Assembly: GCA_041675005.1 (NCBI GenBank)
Contig: JBAYUQ010000007.1
Location: forward strand, 1 to 64,000
DNA from: PGYR01 sp041675005
Lineage (GTDB): Bacteria; Bacteroidota; Ignavibacteria; Kapaibacteriales; UBA2268
Direction: 5' to 3'
DNA: 64,000 nt
The position numbers were made by a program, and so were the translations under genes. Under the pieces are notes generated by a model. It made no database searches. It was not told where the DNA came from and worked only from the letters and a program-made list of their open reading frames with translations. This document shows, piece by piece, positions 50,182 to 60,643 of this stretch (the first letter of the stretch is position 1; each line of letters begins with the position of its first letter).

Positions 50182-52254
50182 TTATTCTATGTTTTTTGTA
50201 GCTCTTTGTACTAGCAATTCTGCTAAACCACAAAGCAAAGCAAGTGCCAAGAAGAGCTGCCATAGCTCTGTACCTAGTTTTGCCCTCTGAATACTTTCTT
50301 CTATGTTTCTATCATCTTCTAATATACTGATATTGTCCGAATTTATCCCAATTTTCGTCATTTTTTCTTTAAAAATATCGTCTTCCATTGGCTTTAATTC
50401 TGACTCAGATTTACTAGGATTAATACTATAATACGCAACAACTTGCTTATTGTTATTCTTAACTAAATAATTTCCAAATTGCGATTTATCATCGATCGTA
50501 AGTATATAATTGTTTCCTGTTTTATTCGCATCGGCAAACTTCTCTGTACCATCCGGTGTTAGTATATTAAACTTTGAACTTCCAGCTAGCTCATCGCTTA
50601 TTAATAATGTGCTTTGGTTTACTTGATTAGATAGTGTTCCATCAAAGCTAGAATTCAAATACGTAACCGATTTATATAGTAGTGATGGGAATATACTAAG
50701 TACTTGGAAATCACTCCATTCCGTTGATATTGGAACTGAGAAATAGAACAACGAACTATTTGCAATATCAAATTGACTAAGGAAATTACCCGATTGAGTC
50801 TCTATTATAGGTCTTCCATTTTGTGATGGAATCTCTACTTTTATCTTCGGCGACTCTACTTCTTTCTGATTAGCAGTCTCCCCTTTGAATACTCCACTGA
50901 ATATAGGATGAAGTTTATCTACTTTAGTAAACTCAGCAGGGTTTACATCATATCGTGCTACTGCCTTTACGTTAACTCCTATCAAAGATGAGTTAGTGAG
51001 GAAGTCAGTCAAATTATCTTTAGGTGCGAAAAGTATTATTTTTGCATTATTAGATTGTAGTTTAGCAATACTAGACAAATCTTGTTTCGTCAGACTGTTT
51101 TTAGCAACAATCAAAACCTTCTCTTGACCAGCACTATAGCCGCTTATGTCTTGTACAAACTGGTAACCTGATATTGCGTTGAACTCTTTCATATTACTCA
51201 ATATAGCATCGAAGAAAATGTTTGAAGACTCAGATACAACTGTAACAAATGGCTGTTTAGGTATATTGATAGCGAAGAAGAAGTTATTATCTGGTAGAAG
51301 CTCATCACTCTCTAGTTGTAACTCAGCTTTCACAATTCCAGTGCTATTATAAGTAGCAGAGACAACTGTACTTTTTAATTCCTCAGGAGCTATATCAATA
51401 GTTTTCTGTGATACTTTCTTTTCATTGAAATTTAGACTTATCAGATTATCGGTAATTTTTTTATTGCTGTGATTCTTTATGAATACTTCCAGCTCTATCG
51501 GTCTATCTTTCTGTATTATAGAACTAATGACATTGACTGAATCTATACTAAGGTTGCTAAATTCTTTCTTAGAAGTTCTACCAACATTTGCAACTAGGAA
51601 CGAAACATTATTCTTAAAGTATTTATTTGTATCTACTTCAGCCATTAAGTTCTCTTGCATATCAGAAACTAGATATACAAGCTTATTAAGATTAATAGCT
51701 TCTGTCATCATTATAGAAGCAAACTTCAGGTTAGTATTTAGATTAGCTTTCTCTGTCCCAATCAATACTTCATCAATACTCTTATTCAGTAAGTCTTTGT
51801 TCGTTGACCAAGCAAATGACCGTAGAGGTCTATCACTAGAAAGAGGCATTACCAATGCTTGGTCGCCTTCTTTCATCGAATTAATTAGAGTACTTGCAAT
51901 TTTCTTTGATTGTCTTAATCTGTTCCCATTCTCATCTGAAACGTCCATACTATATGAATTATCTATAAGTATAATCATACTTGTATTAGAATACTCAGTG
52001 AAACCTGGTAGTGAACTTTGGATAGTAGGACGAGAAAATGCCAAAACAGCAAATATAATTAGTAAAGTTCGTAACAGTAATAGCAACCACTGCTTTATCT
52101 TTAGCTTCTTTATACTTGATTTTTGTAGTTCTTTTAGGAATTTCAGAGTAGAAAACTCGACAGTCTTTTGCTTTCTAAGATTAATTAGATGCAAAATAAT
52201 AGGTATCGAAGCTGCTGCTAGTCCAAATAGTACAAATGGGTTTAAAAAATTCAT
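50182..52254 (-). CDS. BatA/VWA-domain membrane protein
   Basis: Residues 1-75 are the BatA N-terminal double helix (NPFVLFGLAAASIPIILHLINLRK ... QWLLLLLRTLLIIFAVLAFSRP). A VWA domain follows with MIDAS D98-x-S100-x-S102 (DNSYSMD). A long extracellular beta region and a final helix (LWQLFLALALLCGLAELLV) end it at 690 aa. Proteins of this type are part of Bacteroidota aerotolerance/envelope stress (Bat) sets. It is directly followed by the TPR lipoprotein gene, suggesting co-expression. Confidence 0.85.
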   Translation of the reverse strand: MNFLNPFVLFGLAAASIPIILHLINLRKQKTVEFSTLKFLKELQKSSIKKLKIKQWLLLLLRTLLIIFAVLAFSRPTIQSSLPGFTEYSNTSMIILIDNSYSMDVSDENGNRLRQSKKIASTLINSMKEGDQALVMPLSSDRPLRSFAWSTNKDLLNKSIDEVLIGTEKANLNTNLKFASIMMTEAINLNKLVYLVSDMQENLMAEVDTNKYFKNNVSFLVANVGRTSKKEFSNLSIDSVNVISSIIQKDRPIELEVFIKNHSNKKITDNLISLNFNEKKVSQKTIDIAPEELKSTVVSATYNSTGIVKAELQLESDELLPDNNFFFAINIPKQPFVTVVSESSNIFFDAILSNMKEFNAISGYQFVQDISGYSAGQEKVLIVAKNSLTKQDLSSIAKLQSNNAKIILFAPKDNLTDFLTNSSLIGVNVKAVARYDVNPAEFTKVDKLHPIFSGVFKGETANQKEVESPKIKVEIPSQNGRPIIETQSGNFLSQFDIANSSLFYFSVPISTEWSDFQVLSIFPSLLYKSVTYLNSSFDGTLSNQVNQSTLLISDELAGSSKFNILTPDGTEKFADANKTGNNYILTIDDKSQFGNYLVKNNNKQVVAYYSINPSKSESELKPMEDDIFKEKMTKIGINSDNISILEDDRNIEESIQRAKLGTELWQLFLALALLCGLAELLVQRATKNIE

Positions 52255-52270
52255 TAATCTTTTATTCTAT

Positions 52271-53077
52271 TTAACGTAATCCAACTAGCTTTCTTAACGC
52301 ACTAATCTCGTTTTTGTTCAGCTGGCGGTATTCTCCACGAGCCATACCTGCATTCGAAATACAGCCATAAGATTTACGATCAAGCTTTTTAACAAAATAA
52401 CCGAACTTTTCGAATATTCTTCTGATTTCTCTGTTCTTACCCTCGTGCATAGACATCGTTAGATTATCACCATGTTTGGGATCTATGAATATCTCGCAAG
52501 GAGCAGTAATATCACCTTCAAGGTCAACTCCACCTTTAGCTATAATTCTAGCGTGAGGTATCTCTAATTTCTTATCAAGCTTTACTTTGTAAACACGTTC
52601 TATACCGTAACTAGGGTGTGTTAATCTATTAGCTAACTCACCATCATTAGTCATTATTAGTGTTCCAGTTGAATTTCTATCCAATCTTCCAACAGGATAT
52701 ACTCTTCGTCTAACATGAATTATATCCATTACAGTCTTTCGTTTGAATTGATCTTCGGTAGTAGTAATAGTGTCTTTTGGTTTGTTCAGAATATAATATA
52801 CATTCTTTTCTTCGTAACCAACGGAATCACCGTCAACTCGGACGTTATCGCCCTTTCTTACCTTTGTACCATGTTCAGTTACTACTTTTCCGCCTACTGT
52901 AACTCTACCGGCTTCTATTAGCTCATCGGCTTTACGGCGTGATGTATAACCAGCATCAGATATAAATTTATTCAGACGGACAGTTTGATCCAACATGTCT
53001 ATCTTTTTTTCTTTCTTGAATTGTTTTGTTTCTTTACCTAATCTTTTCGGTTTAGGTTTTGCTCTTTCGTGTTTCAT
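52271..53077 (-). CDS. 23S rRNA pseudouridine synthase (RluB/RsuA family)
   Basis: N-terminal Lys-rich extension, S4 RNA-binding domain (residues 33-90, RLNKFISDAGYTSRRKADELIEAGRVTV), then the pseudouridine synthase domain with catalytic D133 in PVGRLDRNSTGTLIMTNDGELANRL and the C-terminal ALRKLVG. 268 aa, like RluB; RluB, RluE and RluF cannot be separated by eye. It converts a uridine in large-subunit rRNA. A strong terminator lies between it and the transporter genes. Confidence 0.9.
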   Translation of the reverse strand: MKHERAKPKPKRLGKETKQFKKEKKIDMLDQTVRLNKFISDAGYTSRRKADELIEAGRVTVGGKVVTEHGTKVRKGDNVRVDGDSVGYEEKNVYYILNKPKDTITTTEDQFKRKTVMDIIHVRRRVYPVGRLDRNSTGTLIMTNDGELANRLTHPSYGIERVYKVKLDKKLEIPHARIIAKGGVDLEGDITAPCEIFIDPKHGDNLTMSMHEGKNREIRRIFEKFGYFVKKLDRKSYGCISNAGMARGEYRQLNKNEISALRKLVGLR

Positions 53078-53119
53078 AGTACTTTTATAATTTTTGAATC
53101 TGTAAACGTATTAAAAACA

Positions 53120-53155
53120 AAAATAGCTTTAAATATCGAATTTTAAAGCTATTTT
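53120..53155 (-). terminator. Strong 14-bp stem terminator
   Basis: AAAATAGCTTTAAA (53120-53133), loop of eight, TTTAAAGCTATTTT (53142-53155), a perfect 14-bp stem followed on the minus strand by TTGTTTTTAAT. It closes the transporter/MetS-like unit, 28 bases after the small gene's stop. Confidence 0.9.
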
Positions 53156-53182
53156 ATTAAATATATTAAAGTTATCGACTAT

Positions 53183-53308
53183 TTAGTCATCTTCCTCATA
53201 ACTAATCTTATCAGTTAGGATTTTCTTCATTGATGAAACTAGCATCCAGATAACAAAACCCCATCCAAGTCCCATAAATATATATGCTCCAGTGCTTATA
53301 TGTTCCAT
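53183..53308 (-). CDS. MetS-like NSS transporter small subunit (41 aa)
   Basis: A small gene of 41 codons plus stop: MEHISTGAYIFMGLGWGFVI, then WMLVSSMKKILTDKISYEEDD. One membrane helix. Its ATG overlaps the transporter stop (TAATG) and AGGAGGT lies just ahead, so it is translated with it. Size, single helix and position match MetS-type small subunits that activate NSS-type alanine/methionine importers. A second copy follows the second transporter. Confidence 0.85.
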   Translation of the reverse strand: MEHISTGAYIFMGLGWGFVIWMLVSSMKKILTDKISYEEDD

Positions 53309-54879
53309 TACTTACCTCCTTCTATTTCTTCTTGTGTATAAGGTTTACCGTTATTTCGTTTCCAAGCTAACCAAATCATACCACAAAGTGACATAAATAT
53401 AGCTGTCATGAATACTCTAGCTCCCCATCTATAAGCTATCTCGCTTTCAACAACTTTTTCCATTAATAATTTGGGAATTGCTTCTTGATATGTCCAAGAA
53501 ACGAGTATAAATATTAAATATGTTGGTGTCACGTATTTGATTATATAATAGAATATCTTAGGTATTTTTATATCCGAACCACGATTGATTTCTTCCCAAC
53601 CCTTATCCATTCCAAATACCCATGCATAAAGTACAACCTCAAAAAGTGAAATTATAACCAGTCCAAAAGTACCTGCCCAATAATCCATTTCTTCTAGGAA
53701 TCCGTGTTCTAAGTAAAGGAAAACAAAGTGAACACCAATAAAGATTAGAATACCAACAGCAACTGTAGCTTTGTTTCTATTAAACCTAAATTGCTCTTGC
53801 AAGAAGGATATGAGCGGTTGTGCCATAGCCACCGAGGAAGTCACCCCAGCTATAAATAGCAAGAAGAACCAAATAAAGCTAAGTACATTACCGAATGGAA
53901 TCTCTGTGAAAACAGACGCCATTGCTATAATACCAAGGTCAAACGCACCACCTTCGGCTATAGTTTGTGTCATTGCCAATCCAAAAAAGGCAGTTGCAAT
54001 TGGAATAGCAATCATACTACCGAGTACAACTTCACTAAACTCATTGATACCAGCAGTAGCCAGCCCACTAAGAGCTATATCATCATCTTTATCTAAGTAA
54101 CTAGCATAAGCTTGCAATGTTCCCATCCCCACACTTAAGGTGAAGAACACCTGCCCGGCGGCGGCTAGCCAGATTTTGGAATCTCCGAGGAGCTCAAAGT
54201 TCGGTTCCCATATATAATTTATTCCTACAAAAGCACTGAAATCAGGCAATTCCGGATTTGGAGTCCCCAAAAAAAATACCCACACTACAAGAACTATACC
54301 GAACCCTACGAGTAAGGGAACAGCAATTGTAGCAAATTTCTCTATCCCTCCCGATATACCCTTCGATAATATATAAAAATTAACGGCTAAGGTGATTAAA
54401 AGAAATATATACGCTGGCCATTGTGAATCGAAGTACCCCTCACCTATCCCTTGGTAGGAGTATAGAAAAGTCTTCATGCTATCTAAGGTATGAAATTCAT
54501 TGAATGTCCCAATTAGGGAAAAAAAACTAAATCCAAGAGTCCAGGAGATAATATAGACATAGTATATCATAACTAAGGTTGAGATAAGAATACCAATCGC
54601 CCCGATATACTTGGCGACTTTATTTTTGGTAAGAGTATCAAACATCCCCGGTAAACTACCGTGTCCGTACTGACCTCCCCTTCGTCCTATCGACCATTCT
54701 ACCCACATTAGGGGAATAGCAAGCAATATAAAGGCCGTGAAATAAGGTATCATAAACGCCCCACCGCCATTCTGTGCTGCTTGTACTGGGAATCTCAAAA
54801 AATTCCCCAGACCTACAGCATTACCTGCCATCGCAAATATTAATCCTAACCTACTGTTCCAATGCTCTCTTTCAGCCAT
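53308..54879 (-). CDS. Sodium:neurotransmitter symporter family transporter 1
   Basis: NSS-family sodium-coupled amino acid transporter, 523 aa with twelve helices. Start at ATG 54879 (MAEREHWNSRLG), with AAAGGAAA ahead, not the longer TTG-started frame. GLIFAMAGNAVGLGNFLRFPVQAAQNGGGAFMIPYF is the conserved first helix of LeuT-type transporters with the Na+ and substrate residues, and PLMWVEWSIGRRGG the usual helix 2. Closely related to the copy at 55397. Likely alanine/methionine or another amino acid; not decided by sequence. Confidence 0.93.
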   Translation of the reverse strand: MAEREHWNSRLGLIFAMAGNAVGLGNFLRFPVQAAQNGGGAFMIPYFTAFILLAIPLMWVEWSIGRRGGQYGHGSLPGMFDTLTKNKVAKYIGAIGILISTLVMIYYVYIISWTLGFSFFSLIGTFNEFHTLDSMKTFLYSYQGIGEGYFDSQWPAYIFLLITLAVNFYILSKGISGGIEKFATIAVPLLVGFGIVLVVWVFFLGTPNPELPDFSAFVGINYIWEPNFELLGDSKIWLAAAGQVFFTLSVGMGTLQAYASYLDKDDDIALSGLATAGINEFSEVVLGSMIAIPIATAFFGLAMTQTIAEGGAFDLGIIAMASVFTEIPFGNVLSFIWFFLLFIAGVTSSVAMAQPLISFLQEQFRFNRNKATVAVGILIFIGVHFVFLYLEHGFLEEMDYWAGTFGLVIISLFEVVLYAWVFGMDKGWEEINRGSDIKIPKIFYYIIKYVTPTYLIFILVSWTYQEAIPKLLMEKVVESEIAYRWGARVFMTAIFMSLCGMIWLAWKRNNGKPYTQEEIEGGK

Positions 54880-54903
54880 ATTTCCTTTTATCTTTTTTAT
54901 CAA

Positions 54904-54911
54904 CAAAAATA
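54904..54911 (-). promoter_or_regulatory. -7 box of transporter 1
   Basis: TATTTTTG on the minus strand, 25 bases ahead of the ATG at 54879. The surrounding 40 bases (CGTACATTATTATTTTTGTT and the flanking part) are nearly identical to those ahead of transporter 2, so the promoter was duplicated with the gene. Confidence 0.6.
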
Positions 54912-55271
54912 ATAATGTACGAAGTTAGAATTTGAATTTTACGACATGTTTATCATCTTAAACTATGTAAAATTGAATGTTATGCGTTAACATTTTTTAG
55001 ATAAAAATTTCTACTTCGCAATTTTTAATACTTGAAGATAAAATAAATAACTGACTATCAAAAAGAAATATCCAAATCGTTAAATATGGTTTAACTATAT
55101 CGGGGTTCACAAACCCTTATTTTTTAAGTGAATTAGTGTAGGTTGTAATAGAGTCGAATTAGGTTGGATACGATGAGGTCTAATTGCACATAAGTTGCAG
55201 AGAGGAAAAACTCTGCAACTCGTTCGCATTTAGATTTTTATTCTTTTTGATTTTAAATAAAGTTAGTAATA
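54912..55271. other. Intergenic region between the two transporter units
   Basis: No gene is seen in these 360 bases. A 9-bp hairpin GTTGCAGAG (55194-55202) with CTCTGCAAC (55211-55219) lies about 50 bases after the second small gene's stop, and a shorter GGGTT-CACA-AACCC hairpin is near 55106. Either could end the leftward transcript, though a clean T run is lacking on the correct side. Confidence 0.5.
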
Positions 55272-55397
55272 TTAATCATCTTCCTCATAACTAATCTTAC
55301 TAGTTAAGATTTTCTTCATCGGATATATAACTAGGAGTAGAACAAACGCCCAGCCTAGCCCCATAAAGATTAGTGCTTCCGTAGATACTTGTTCCAT
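55272..55397 (-). CDS. MetS-like NSS transporter small subunit 2 (41 aa)
   Basis: 41 codons plus stop: MEQVSTEALIFMGLGWAFVL then LLVIYPMKKILTSKISYEEDD. Matches the partner at 53183 over nearly all the helix and the SYEEDD tail. Its start overlaps the transporter 2 stop with GGAGGTAAATAATG. One transmembrane helix. Same inferred role as copy 1. Confidence 0.85.
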   Translation of the reverse strand: MEQVSTEALIFMGLGWAFVLLLVIYPMKKILTSKISYEEDD

Positions 55398-56968
55398 TAT
55401 TTACCTCCTTCTATTTCATCTTGAGTAAATGCTTTTCCGTTGTTACGCTTCCAAGCTAACCATATCATACTAATAAACGAAATCAATATTACGACTATAA
55501 ATACTCTAGCCCCCAATCTGTAAATAATTTCAGATTCTTTCACACCTTTAAATAATAAAGTAGGTATAGCGCTATCAAAAGTCCAGAATGTAAGGATAAA
55601 GATTAAGTAAGCTGGTGTTACATACTTTATTATATAGTAAAAAATTCGAGGTATTTTAATATCTGACCCTCTACTGAGCTCTTCCCATCCTTTCTTCATA
55701 CCAAATACCCAAGCAAATAGAATCACTTCGGCTAATGATACAACTACGAGGGCAAAAGTTCCTACCCAATAATCTAACTCATCTAAGACCCCATGTTCGA
55801 AGAATAAGAATACGAAATGAACCCCAAGCAACATTAGAATCCCAACGGTAATAGTGGATTTTTTTCTGTTGAATCTAAATTGCTCTTGTAAGAAAGAAAT
55901 GAGAGGTTGCGCCATAGCAACTGAAGATGTTACACCGGCAACAAATAGCAGAATAAACCAAATAAAGCTCAGAATAGAACCAAATGGAATATCAGTAAAT
56001 ACTGACGCCATAGCCACAATACCAAGATTAAATGCTCCACCGGCAGCAATATCTTGAGTCATAGCAAGACCGAAGAAAGCAGTTGCTATCGGTATAGCAA
56101 TCATACCGCCTATAATAACTTCACTAAACTCATTAATACCTGCAGTAGCCAAACCGCTAAGAATAATATCATCGTCTTTTTTGAGATAACTTGCATAAGC
56201 TTGAAGTGTACCCATACCAACGCTTAAAGTGAAAAATACCTGCCCCGCGGCGGCTAACCATATATTGGAAGTAGTTAACAGTGAGAAATCTGGTTTCCAT
56301 ATATAGTCGATTCCAACAAAAGTACTAAACTCTGGCTTCGTCGGATCAGGTGTACCTAAAAAGAAAACCCAAACAACTAGTAATAATCCAAACCCAATAA
56401 GCGTTGGTATTGCAATAGTTGCGAATTTCTCTATACCACCAGAAATTCCTTTAGAAAGTATATAGAAATTTATGACCAGAGTTAACATTAGGAAGAAATA
56501 TGCCGGCCATTGTGAGGTGAAATATCCCGCACCGTTACCTTGATAAGAGTAGAGGAAAGTTTTCATAGTTTCTATATCGTGGATACCATCGAAAGTACCG
56601 ATAATTGAAAAGAAACTGAAACCTAAAGTCCATGATATAATATAGACATAATATACCATAACTAAAAATGAAATCAGAAGCCCTAAAGCCCCAATGTATT
56701 TGGCAACTTTGTTTTGGGTAAGAGTGTCGAACATACCAGGTAAACTACCGTGTCCGTACTGCCCACCCCTACGGCCTATTGACCATTCGACCCACATTAG
56801 AGGAATTCCGAGGAGTAGAAAGGCAATGAAATAGGGTATCATAAACGCCCCGCCACCATTCTGTGCTGCCTGTACGGGAAATCTCAAGAAATTCCCTAGC
56901 CCGACAGCATTACCTGCCATAGCAAATATTAGACCTAACCTATTATTCCAATGCTCTCTTTCTGCCAT
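55397..56968 (-). CDS. Sodium:neurotransmitter symporter family transporter 2
   Basis: Near-duplicate of transporter 1 (both 523 aa): helix 1 segment identical, helices 6-8 very similar, variation mainly in the loops after residue 120 and in the last 100 residues. Start ATG 56968 follows GGGGAAT. Complete set of NSS helices. It has its own promoter-like region and its own small subunit, so a whole transcription unit was duplicated in tandem. Different substrate preference is possible because of the loop changes. Confidence 0.93.
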   Translation of the reverse strand: MAEREHWNNRLGLIFAMAGNAVGLGNFLRFPVQAAQNGGGAFMIPYFIAFLLLGIPLMWVEWSIGRRGGQYGHGSLPGMFDTLTQNKVAKYIGALGLLISFLVMVYYVYIISWTLGFSFFSIIGTFDGIHDIETMKTFLYSYQGNGAGYFTSQWPAYFFLMLTLVINFYILSKGISGGIEKFATIAIPTLIGFGLLLVVWVFFLGTPDPTKPEFSTFVGIDYIWKPDFSLLTTSNIWLAAAGQVFFTLSVGMGTLQAYASYLKKDDDIILSGLATAGINEFSEVIIGGMIAIPIATAFFGLAMTQDIAAGGAFNLGIVAMASVFTDIPFGSILSFIWFILLFVAGVTSSVAMAQPLISFLQEQFRFNRKKSTITVGILMLLGVHFVFLFFEHGVLDELDYWVGTFALVVVSLAEVILFAWVFGMKKGWEELSRGSDIKIPRIFYYIIKYVTPAYLIFILTFWTFDSAIPTLLFKGVKESEIIYRLGARVFIVVILISFISMIWLAWKRNNGKAFTQDEIEGGK

Positions 56969-56992
56969 ATTCCCCGTATTCCTTTTTATTAA

Positions 56993-57000
56993 CAAAAATA
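56993..57000 (-). promoter_or_regulatory. -7 box of transporter 2
   Basis: TATTTTTG on the minus strand, 25 bases ahead of the ATG at 56968, within a block conserved with the transporter 1 upstream region (54904-54911). Confidence 0.6.
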
Positions 57001-57190
57001 ATAATGTACGCAGTAAGAATTTGAATTAAATCACATTTTACTTAAATTATGATATCGTAAAGAGTAATTTTTACTTTTCTTAATTTTTCTAAAATAAATT
57101 TCTACTTAGTAAAAATTTATTGGATAAAGATAAAGTAAAAATTCAACAAACAAAACAGAAATTTTAAAATCACAATAGGATAGTTTAAAT

Positions 57191-57877
57191 ATGTTAGGAT
57201 TTTTAAAATCTAATATTCTAAGCAAGTTTGTGGTGGCTATAACGGGTTTGATCTTGGTGGGTTTCATCTTAGGTCACACCTTAGGTAATCTGCTTATATT
57301 CGCAGGACCAGAGGCACTCAACACTTACGCAGTAGGATTAAGAGATCTAGGCCCAACTCTTTGGGTAGTTAGGATAGTACTGATAATAGCAGCTATTTTA
57401 CACGTAATAACAACTATTAATTTAGTGCGTCAGAATAAGAAAATTGCTTCTGGTTACAAAGTAAGTAACTATAAAGCATCTACTTTTTCTGCGAGATTCA
57501 TGGGATATGCAGGTTTGACAATTTTGTTCTTCGTACTATATCACTTAGCTCATTTCACACTTGGGTTCGTTGATGCTAGTACATTTAATATGGAGACAAC
57601 ATTGGAGAATGGAAGAGTAGTACATGATGTTTATTCTATGGTCGTTATTGGGTTTAGAAATGTTATTGTGTCGCTATTTTACATATTAGCTGTATCGTTT
57701 TTAGGTTTACACTTAAAGCATGGTATTCATAGTATGTTCCAATCATTAGGAATACATGGTAAAAAATTCACTCCAATGATTCAGAAAGTAGCTGCAATTG
57801 TAGCTTTAATAATAGTAATTTCTTTAATCTCAATACCAATAAGTATAATGTTAGGAATAGTTGGAGGTCAAGTATGA
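57191..57877 (+). CDS. sdhC: Succinate dehydrogenase cytochrome b subunit
   Basis: A five-helix membrane anchor of the Bacteroidota/Bacillus type that binds two b hemes. Histidines in the helices (H29 in [31 protein letters not shown]) fit heme ligands. 228 aa. Single anchor, no separate SdhD. It overlaps sdhA by four bases (ATGA). Quinone side: menaquinone likely in this phylum. The start is preceded by AGGAT; no clear promoter box is found in the 200-base gap. Confidence 0.93.
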   Translation: MLGFLKSNILSKFVVAITGLILVGFILGHTLGNLLIFAGPEALNTYAVGLRDLGPTLWVVRIVLIIAAILHVITTINLVRQNKKIASGYKVSNYKASTFSARFMGYAGLTILFFVLYHLAHFTLGFVDASTFNMETTLENGRVVHDVYSMVVIGFRNVIVSLFYILAVSFLGLHLKHGIHSMFQSLGIHGKKFTPMIQKVAAIVALIIVISLISIPISIMLGIVGGQV

Positions 57878-59787
57878 AATTAGACGCAAAAATACCAGAA
57901 GGTCCGATACAAGATAAGTGGACCAAACATAAATTTGATGTTAAGTTAATTAACCCTGCTAACAAAAGAAAGTATAAGATAATAGTAGTTGGAACTGGTC
58001 TTGCAGGAGCTTCGGCAGCTGCATCTCTTTCTGAGTTGGGCTACCAAGTAGAAGCGATTACTTTCCATGATAGCTCACGTAGAGCACACTCGATAGCTGC
58101 ACAAGGTGGTATAAACTCAGCTAAGAACTATCCAAACGATGGCGATAGTGTTTGGCGTTTATTCTACGATACTGTCAAAGGGGGCGATTTCCGTTCTCGT
58201 GAGGCGAATGTATATCGTTTGGCTCAAGTGAGTGTTGATATTATAGACCAAGCTACGGCACAAGGTGTTCCTTTCGCTCGCGAATATGGTGGAAACTTGG
58301 CTAACCGTTCATTCGGTGGCGCTCAAGTTTCTAGAACATTCTACGCTAGAGGGCAAACAGGGCAACAATTGCTATTAGGTGCTTACCAAGCATTGGCAAA
58401 AGAAGTTGAAAGCGGAAGTGTGAAGCTCCGCACAAGAAAAGAGATGATGGACATAATAGTAGTTGACGGCAAAGCTCGTGGAGTTGTAACTAGAGACCTA
58501 GTAACTGGTGAGTTAGAAACGCATTTAGCAGACTCAGTTGTATTAGCAACTGGTGGCTACGGTAACGTATTCTACTTATCTACTAACGCACAAGCTTGTA
58601 ACGTAACAGCTACTTATAGAGCATATAAGAAAGGTGCACTATTCGCTAATCCTTGTTATACTCAAATTCACCCTACTTGTATTCCTGTTAGTGGTGATTA
58701 CCAATCTAAGTTGACACTGATGTCAGAGTCACTTAGAAACGATGGTAGAATTTGGGTTCCTAAAGCAAAAGGCGACAAACGTAAGCCCAGAGAAATTCCT
58801 GAAAATGAAAGAGATTATTACTTAGAAAGAAAGTACCCTAGTTTCGGTAACCTTTCTCCTAGAGATATATCGTCACGTTCTGCGAAAGAAGCATGTGATA
58901 ATGGTCTTGGAATAGGTGCTACTGGATATGGAGTTTACCTAGATTTCAAAGATGCAATAGCTAGATTAGGTAGAGACACTATCGAAGAAAGATATGGTAA
59001 TCTATTCGAAATGTATGAGAGAATCACTGGTGATAACCCTTACGAAACTCCTATGATGATTTACCCTGCATCGCACTATACTATGGGCGGTCTATGGGTA
59101 GATTATAACTTGATGAGTAATTTGGAAGGATTGCACGTAATCGGTGAAGCTAACTTCTCTGACCACGGAGCCAATAGATTAGGTGCATCTGCACTTATGC
59201 AAGGTCTGGCAGATGGTTACTTCGTATTACCATATACAATAGGTAATTACTTAGCAACTGCTGATCTGAAGAAAATAGACGCTAATACTCCTGAATGCAA
59301 GGCAACTGTAAAAGAAGTAGAGGATAAAGTCAACAAGCTAATAAATGTAAATGGAACTAAAACTCCATCTTACTTCCATAGAAAATTGGGTAAGCTAATG
59401 TGGGATAATGTAGGAATGGCTAGAAATGAAGCTGGACTGAAACACGCATTAGAAGAAATACCTAAGATTCGTGAGGAATTCTGGAAAGACGTGAAGATAA
59501 GCGGAACCGGTGCTGAGTATAATATCTCATTAGAAAAGGCATCGAGAGTAGCTGACTTCCTTGAGTTTGCTGAGATTATGGCTTATGACGCATTGGACAG
59601 AGACGAATCGGCTGGTGCACACTTCCGTGAGGAACACCAAACACCAGACGGCGAAGCAAAAAGAAATGACGAAGATTACAGATATGTAGCCGCTTGGGAA
59701 TACAAGGGCGTTGGTCAAAGACCAGAGTTACATAAAGAAGAACTAAAATTTGAAAATGTTAAGCTAGCTGTAAGAAGCTACAAATAA
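57874..59787 (+). CDS. sdhA: Succinate dehydrogenase flavoprotein subunit
   Basis: FAD-binding catalytic subunit oxidising succinate to fumarate in the TCA cycle. [20 protein letters not shown] is the Rossmann loop; H72 in [16 protein letters not shown] is the covalent FAD site; [18 protein letters not shown] and [15 protein letters not shown] (with the substrate His and Arg) follow. 637 aa. It overlaps sdhC by four bases and is 19 bases from sdhB, one operon. Confidence 0.97.
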   Translation: MKLDAKIPEGPIQDKWTKHKFDVKLINPANKRKYKIIVVGTGLAGASAAASLSELGYQVEAITFHDSSRRAHSIAAQGGINSAKNYPNDGDSVWRLFYDTVKGGDFRSREANVYRLAQVSVDIIDQATAQGVPFAREYGGNLANRSFGGAQVSRTFYARGQTGQQLLLGAYQALAKEVESGSVKLRTRKEMMDIIVVDGKARGVVTRDLVTGELETHLADSVVLATGGYGNVFYLSTNAQACNVTATYRAYKKGALFANPCYTQIHPTCIPVSGDYQSKLTLMSESLRNDGRIWVPKAKGDKRKPREIPENERDYYLERKYPSFGNLSPRDISSRSAKEACDNGLGIGATGYGVYLDFKDAIARLGRDTIEERYGNLFEMYERITGDNPYETPMMIYPASHYTMGGLWVDYNLMSNLEGLHVIGEANFSDHGANRLGASALMQGLADGYFVLPYTIGNYLATADLKKIDANTPECKATVKEVEDKVNKLINVNGTKTPSYFHRKLGKLMWDNVGMARNEAGLKHALEEIPKIREEFWKDVKISGTGAEYNISLEKASRVADFLEFAEIMAYDALDRDESAGAHFREEHQTPDGEAKRNDEDYRYVAAWEYKGVGQRPELHKEELKFENVKLAVRSYK

Positions 59788-59806
59788 CAATTAAGGAGAA
59801 TAGAAA

Positions 59807-60559
59807 ATGAATTTAAAACTTCATATTTGGCGTCAGAAAAATAATAAAGCAGCGGGAGCTTTCGAGCAATATGCCGTGAGCGATATTTCTGAAGATATGT
59901 CATTTCTTGAAATGCTAGACGTACTGAACGAGGATTTGATAGTAGGTGGCAAAGATCCAGTAGCATTCGACCACGATTGTCGTGAGGGTATTTGTGGAGC
60001 TTGCTCTATGACTATCAACGGTAATCCTCATGGTCCTGAGAAAGCAACTACGGCCTGCCAACTTCACATGAGAAAATTCAACGATGGTCAAGAGATATAC
60101 ATAGAGCCATTCAAAAACAAATCATTCCCTGTAATCAGAGATTTGGTTGTGGACAGAAGCGCTCTAGATAGAATCATCGAATCTGGTGGATACATAAGTG
60201 TAAAAACTGGTTCCGCACCTGATGCAAATGATATAGCAGTAGCAAAAGCTAAATCAGATGTAGCTATGGATGCAGCGGCTTGTATTGGTTGTGGTGCATG
60301 TGTAGCGGCTTGCCCTAATGGAGCAGCTATGCTATTCACATCTGCCAAATTGAAGCACTTAAACGTGCTACCACAAGGCCAAGCAGAGAAGAAAAAGCGT
60401 ACACTAGCTATGGTAGATCAGATGGACAAAGAAGGATTTGGCTCATGTACTAATCACTACGAATGTGAGGCGGCATGTCCTAAGTCAATATCTGTTGAGT
60501 TCATATCAGAGATGAATTTCGAATATGCAAAAGCAAGAGCAACAGCATACAGAGACTAA
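59807..60559 (+). CDS. sdhB: Succinate dehydrogenase iron-sulfur subunit
   Basis: Electron-transfer subunit. [2Fe-2S] cluster ligands in [14 protein letters not shown]; [4Fe-4S] and [3Fe-4S] sites in [13 protein letters not shown] and [14 protein letters not shown]. 250 aa, the typical length for the phylum. AAGGAG precedes its ATG. It is followed by an intrinsic terminator that recurs 2.9 kb downstream. Confidence 0.96.
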   Translation: MNLKLHIWRQKNNKAAGAFEQYAVSDISEDMSFLEMLDVLNEDLIVGGKDPVAFDHDCREGICGACSMTINGNPHGPEKATTACQLHMRKFNDGQEIYIEPFKNKSFPVIRDLVVDRSALDRIIESGGYISVKTGSAPDANDIAVAKAKSDVAMDAAACIGCGACVAACPNGAAMLFTSAKLKHLNVLPQGQAEKKKRTLAMVDQMDKEGFGSCTNHYECEAACPKSISVEFISEMNFEYAKARATAYRD

Positions 60560-60590
60560 TCGAAAACAACATAGATTATATTTTAAAAAG

Positions 60591-60618
60591 AACCTCGGAT
60601 TTTATTCGAGGTTTTTTT
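60591..60618 (+). terminator. Terminator of sdhCAB
   Basis: AACCTCG (60591-60597), loop GATTTTATT, CGAGGTT (60607-60613) then TTTTT. A 7-bp stem, 32 bases after the sdhB stop. Confidence 0.9.
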
Positions 60619-60643
60619 GTGGGGGAATTTCATAGGGATTTTG

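Noticed and set aside
51479..52279. 266-codon open frame on the plus strand
   Set aside because: It is wholly antisense to the BatA-type gene, whose protein has clear N-terminal helices and MIDAS motif; the plus frame has no recognisable domain.
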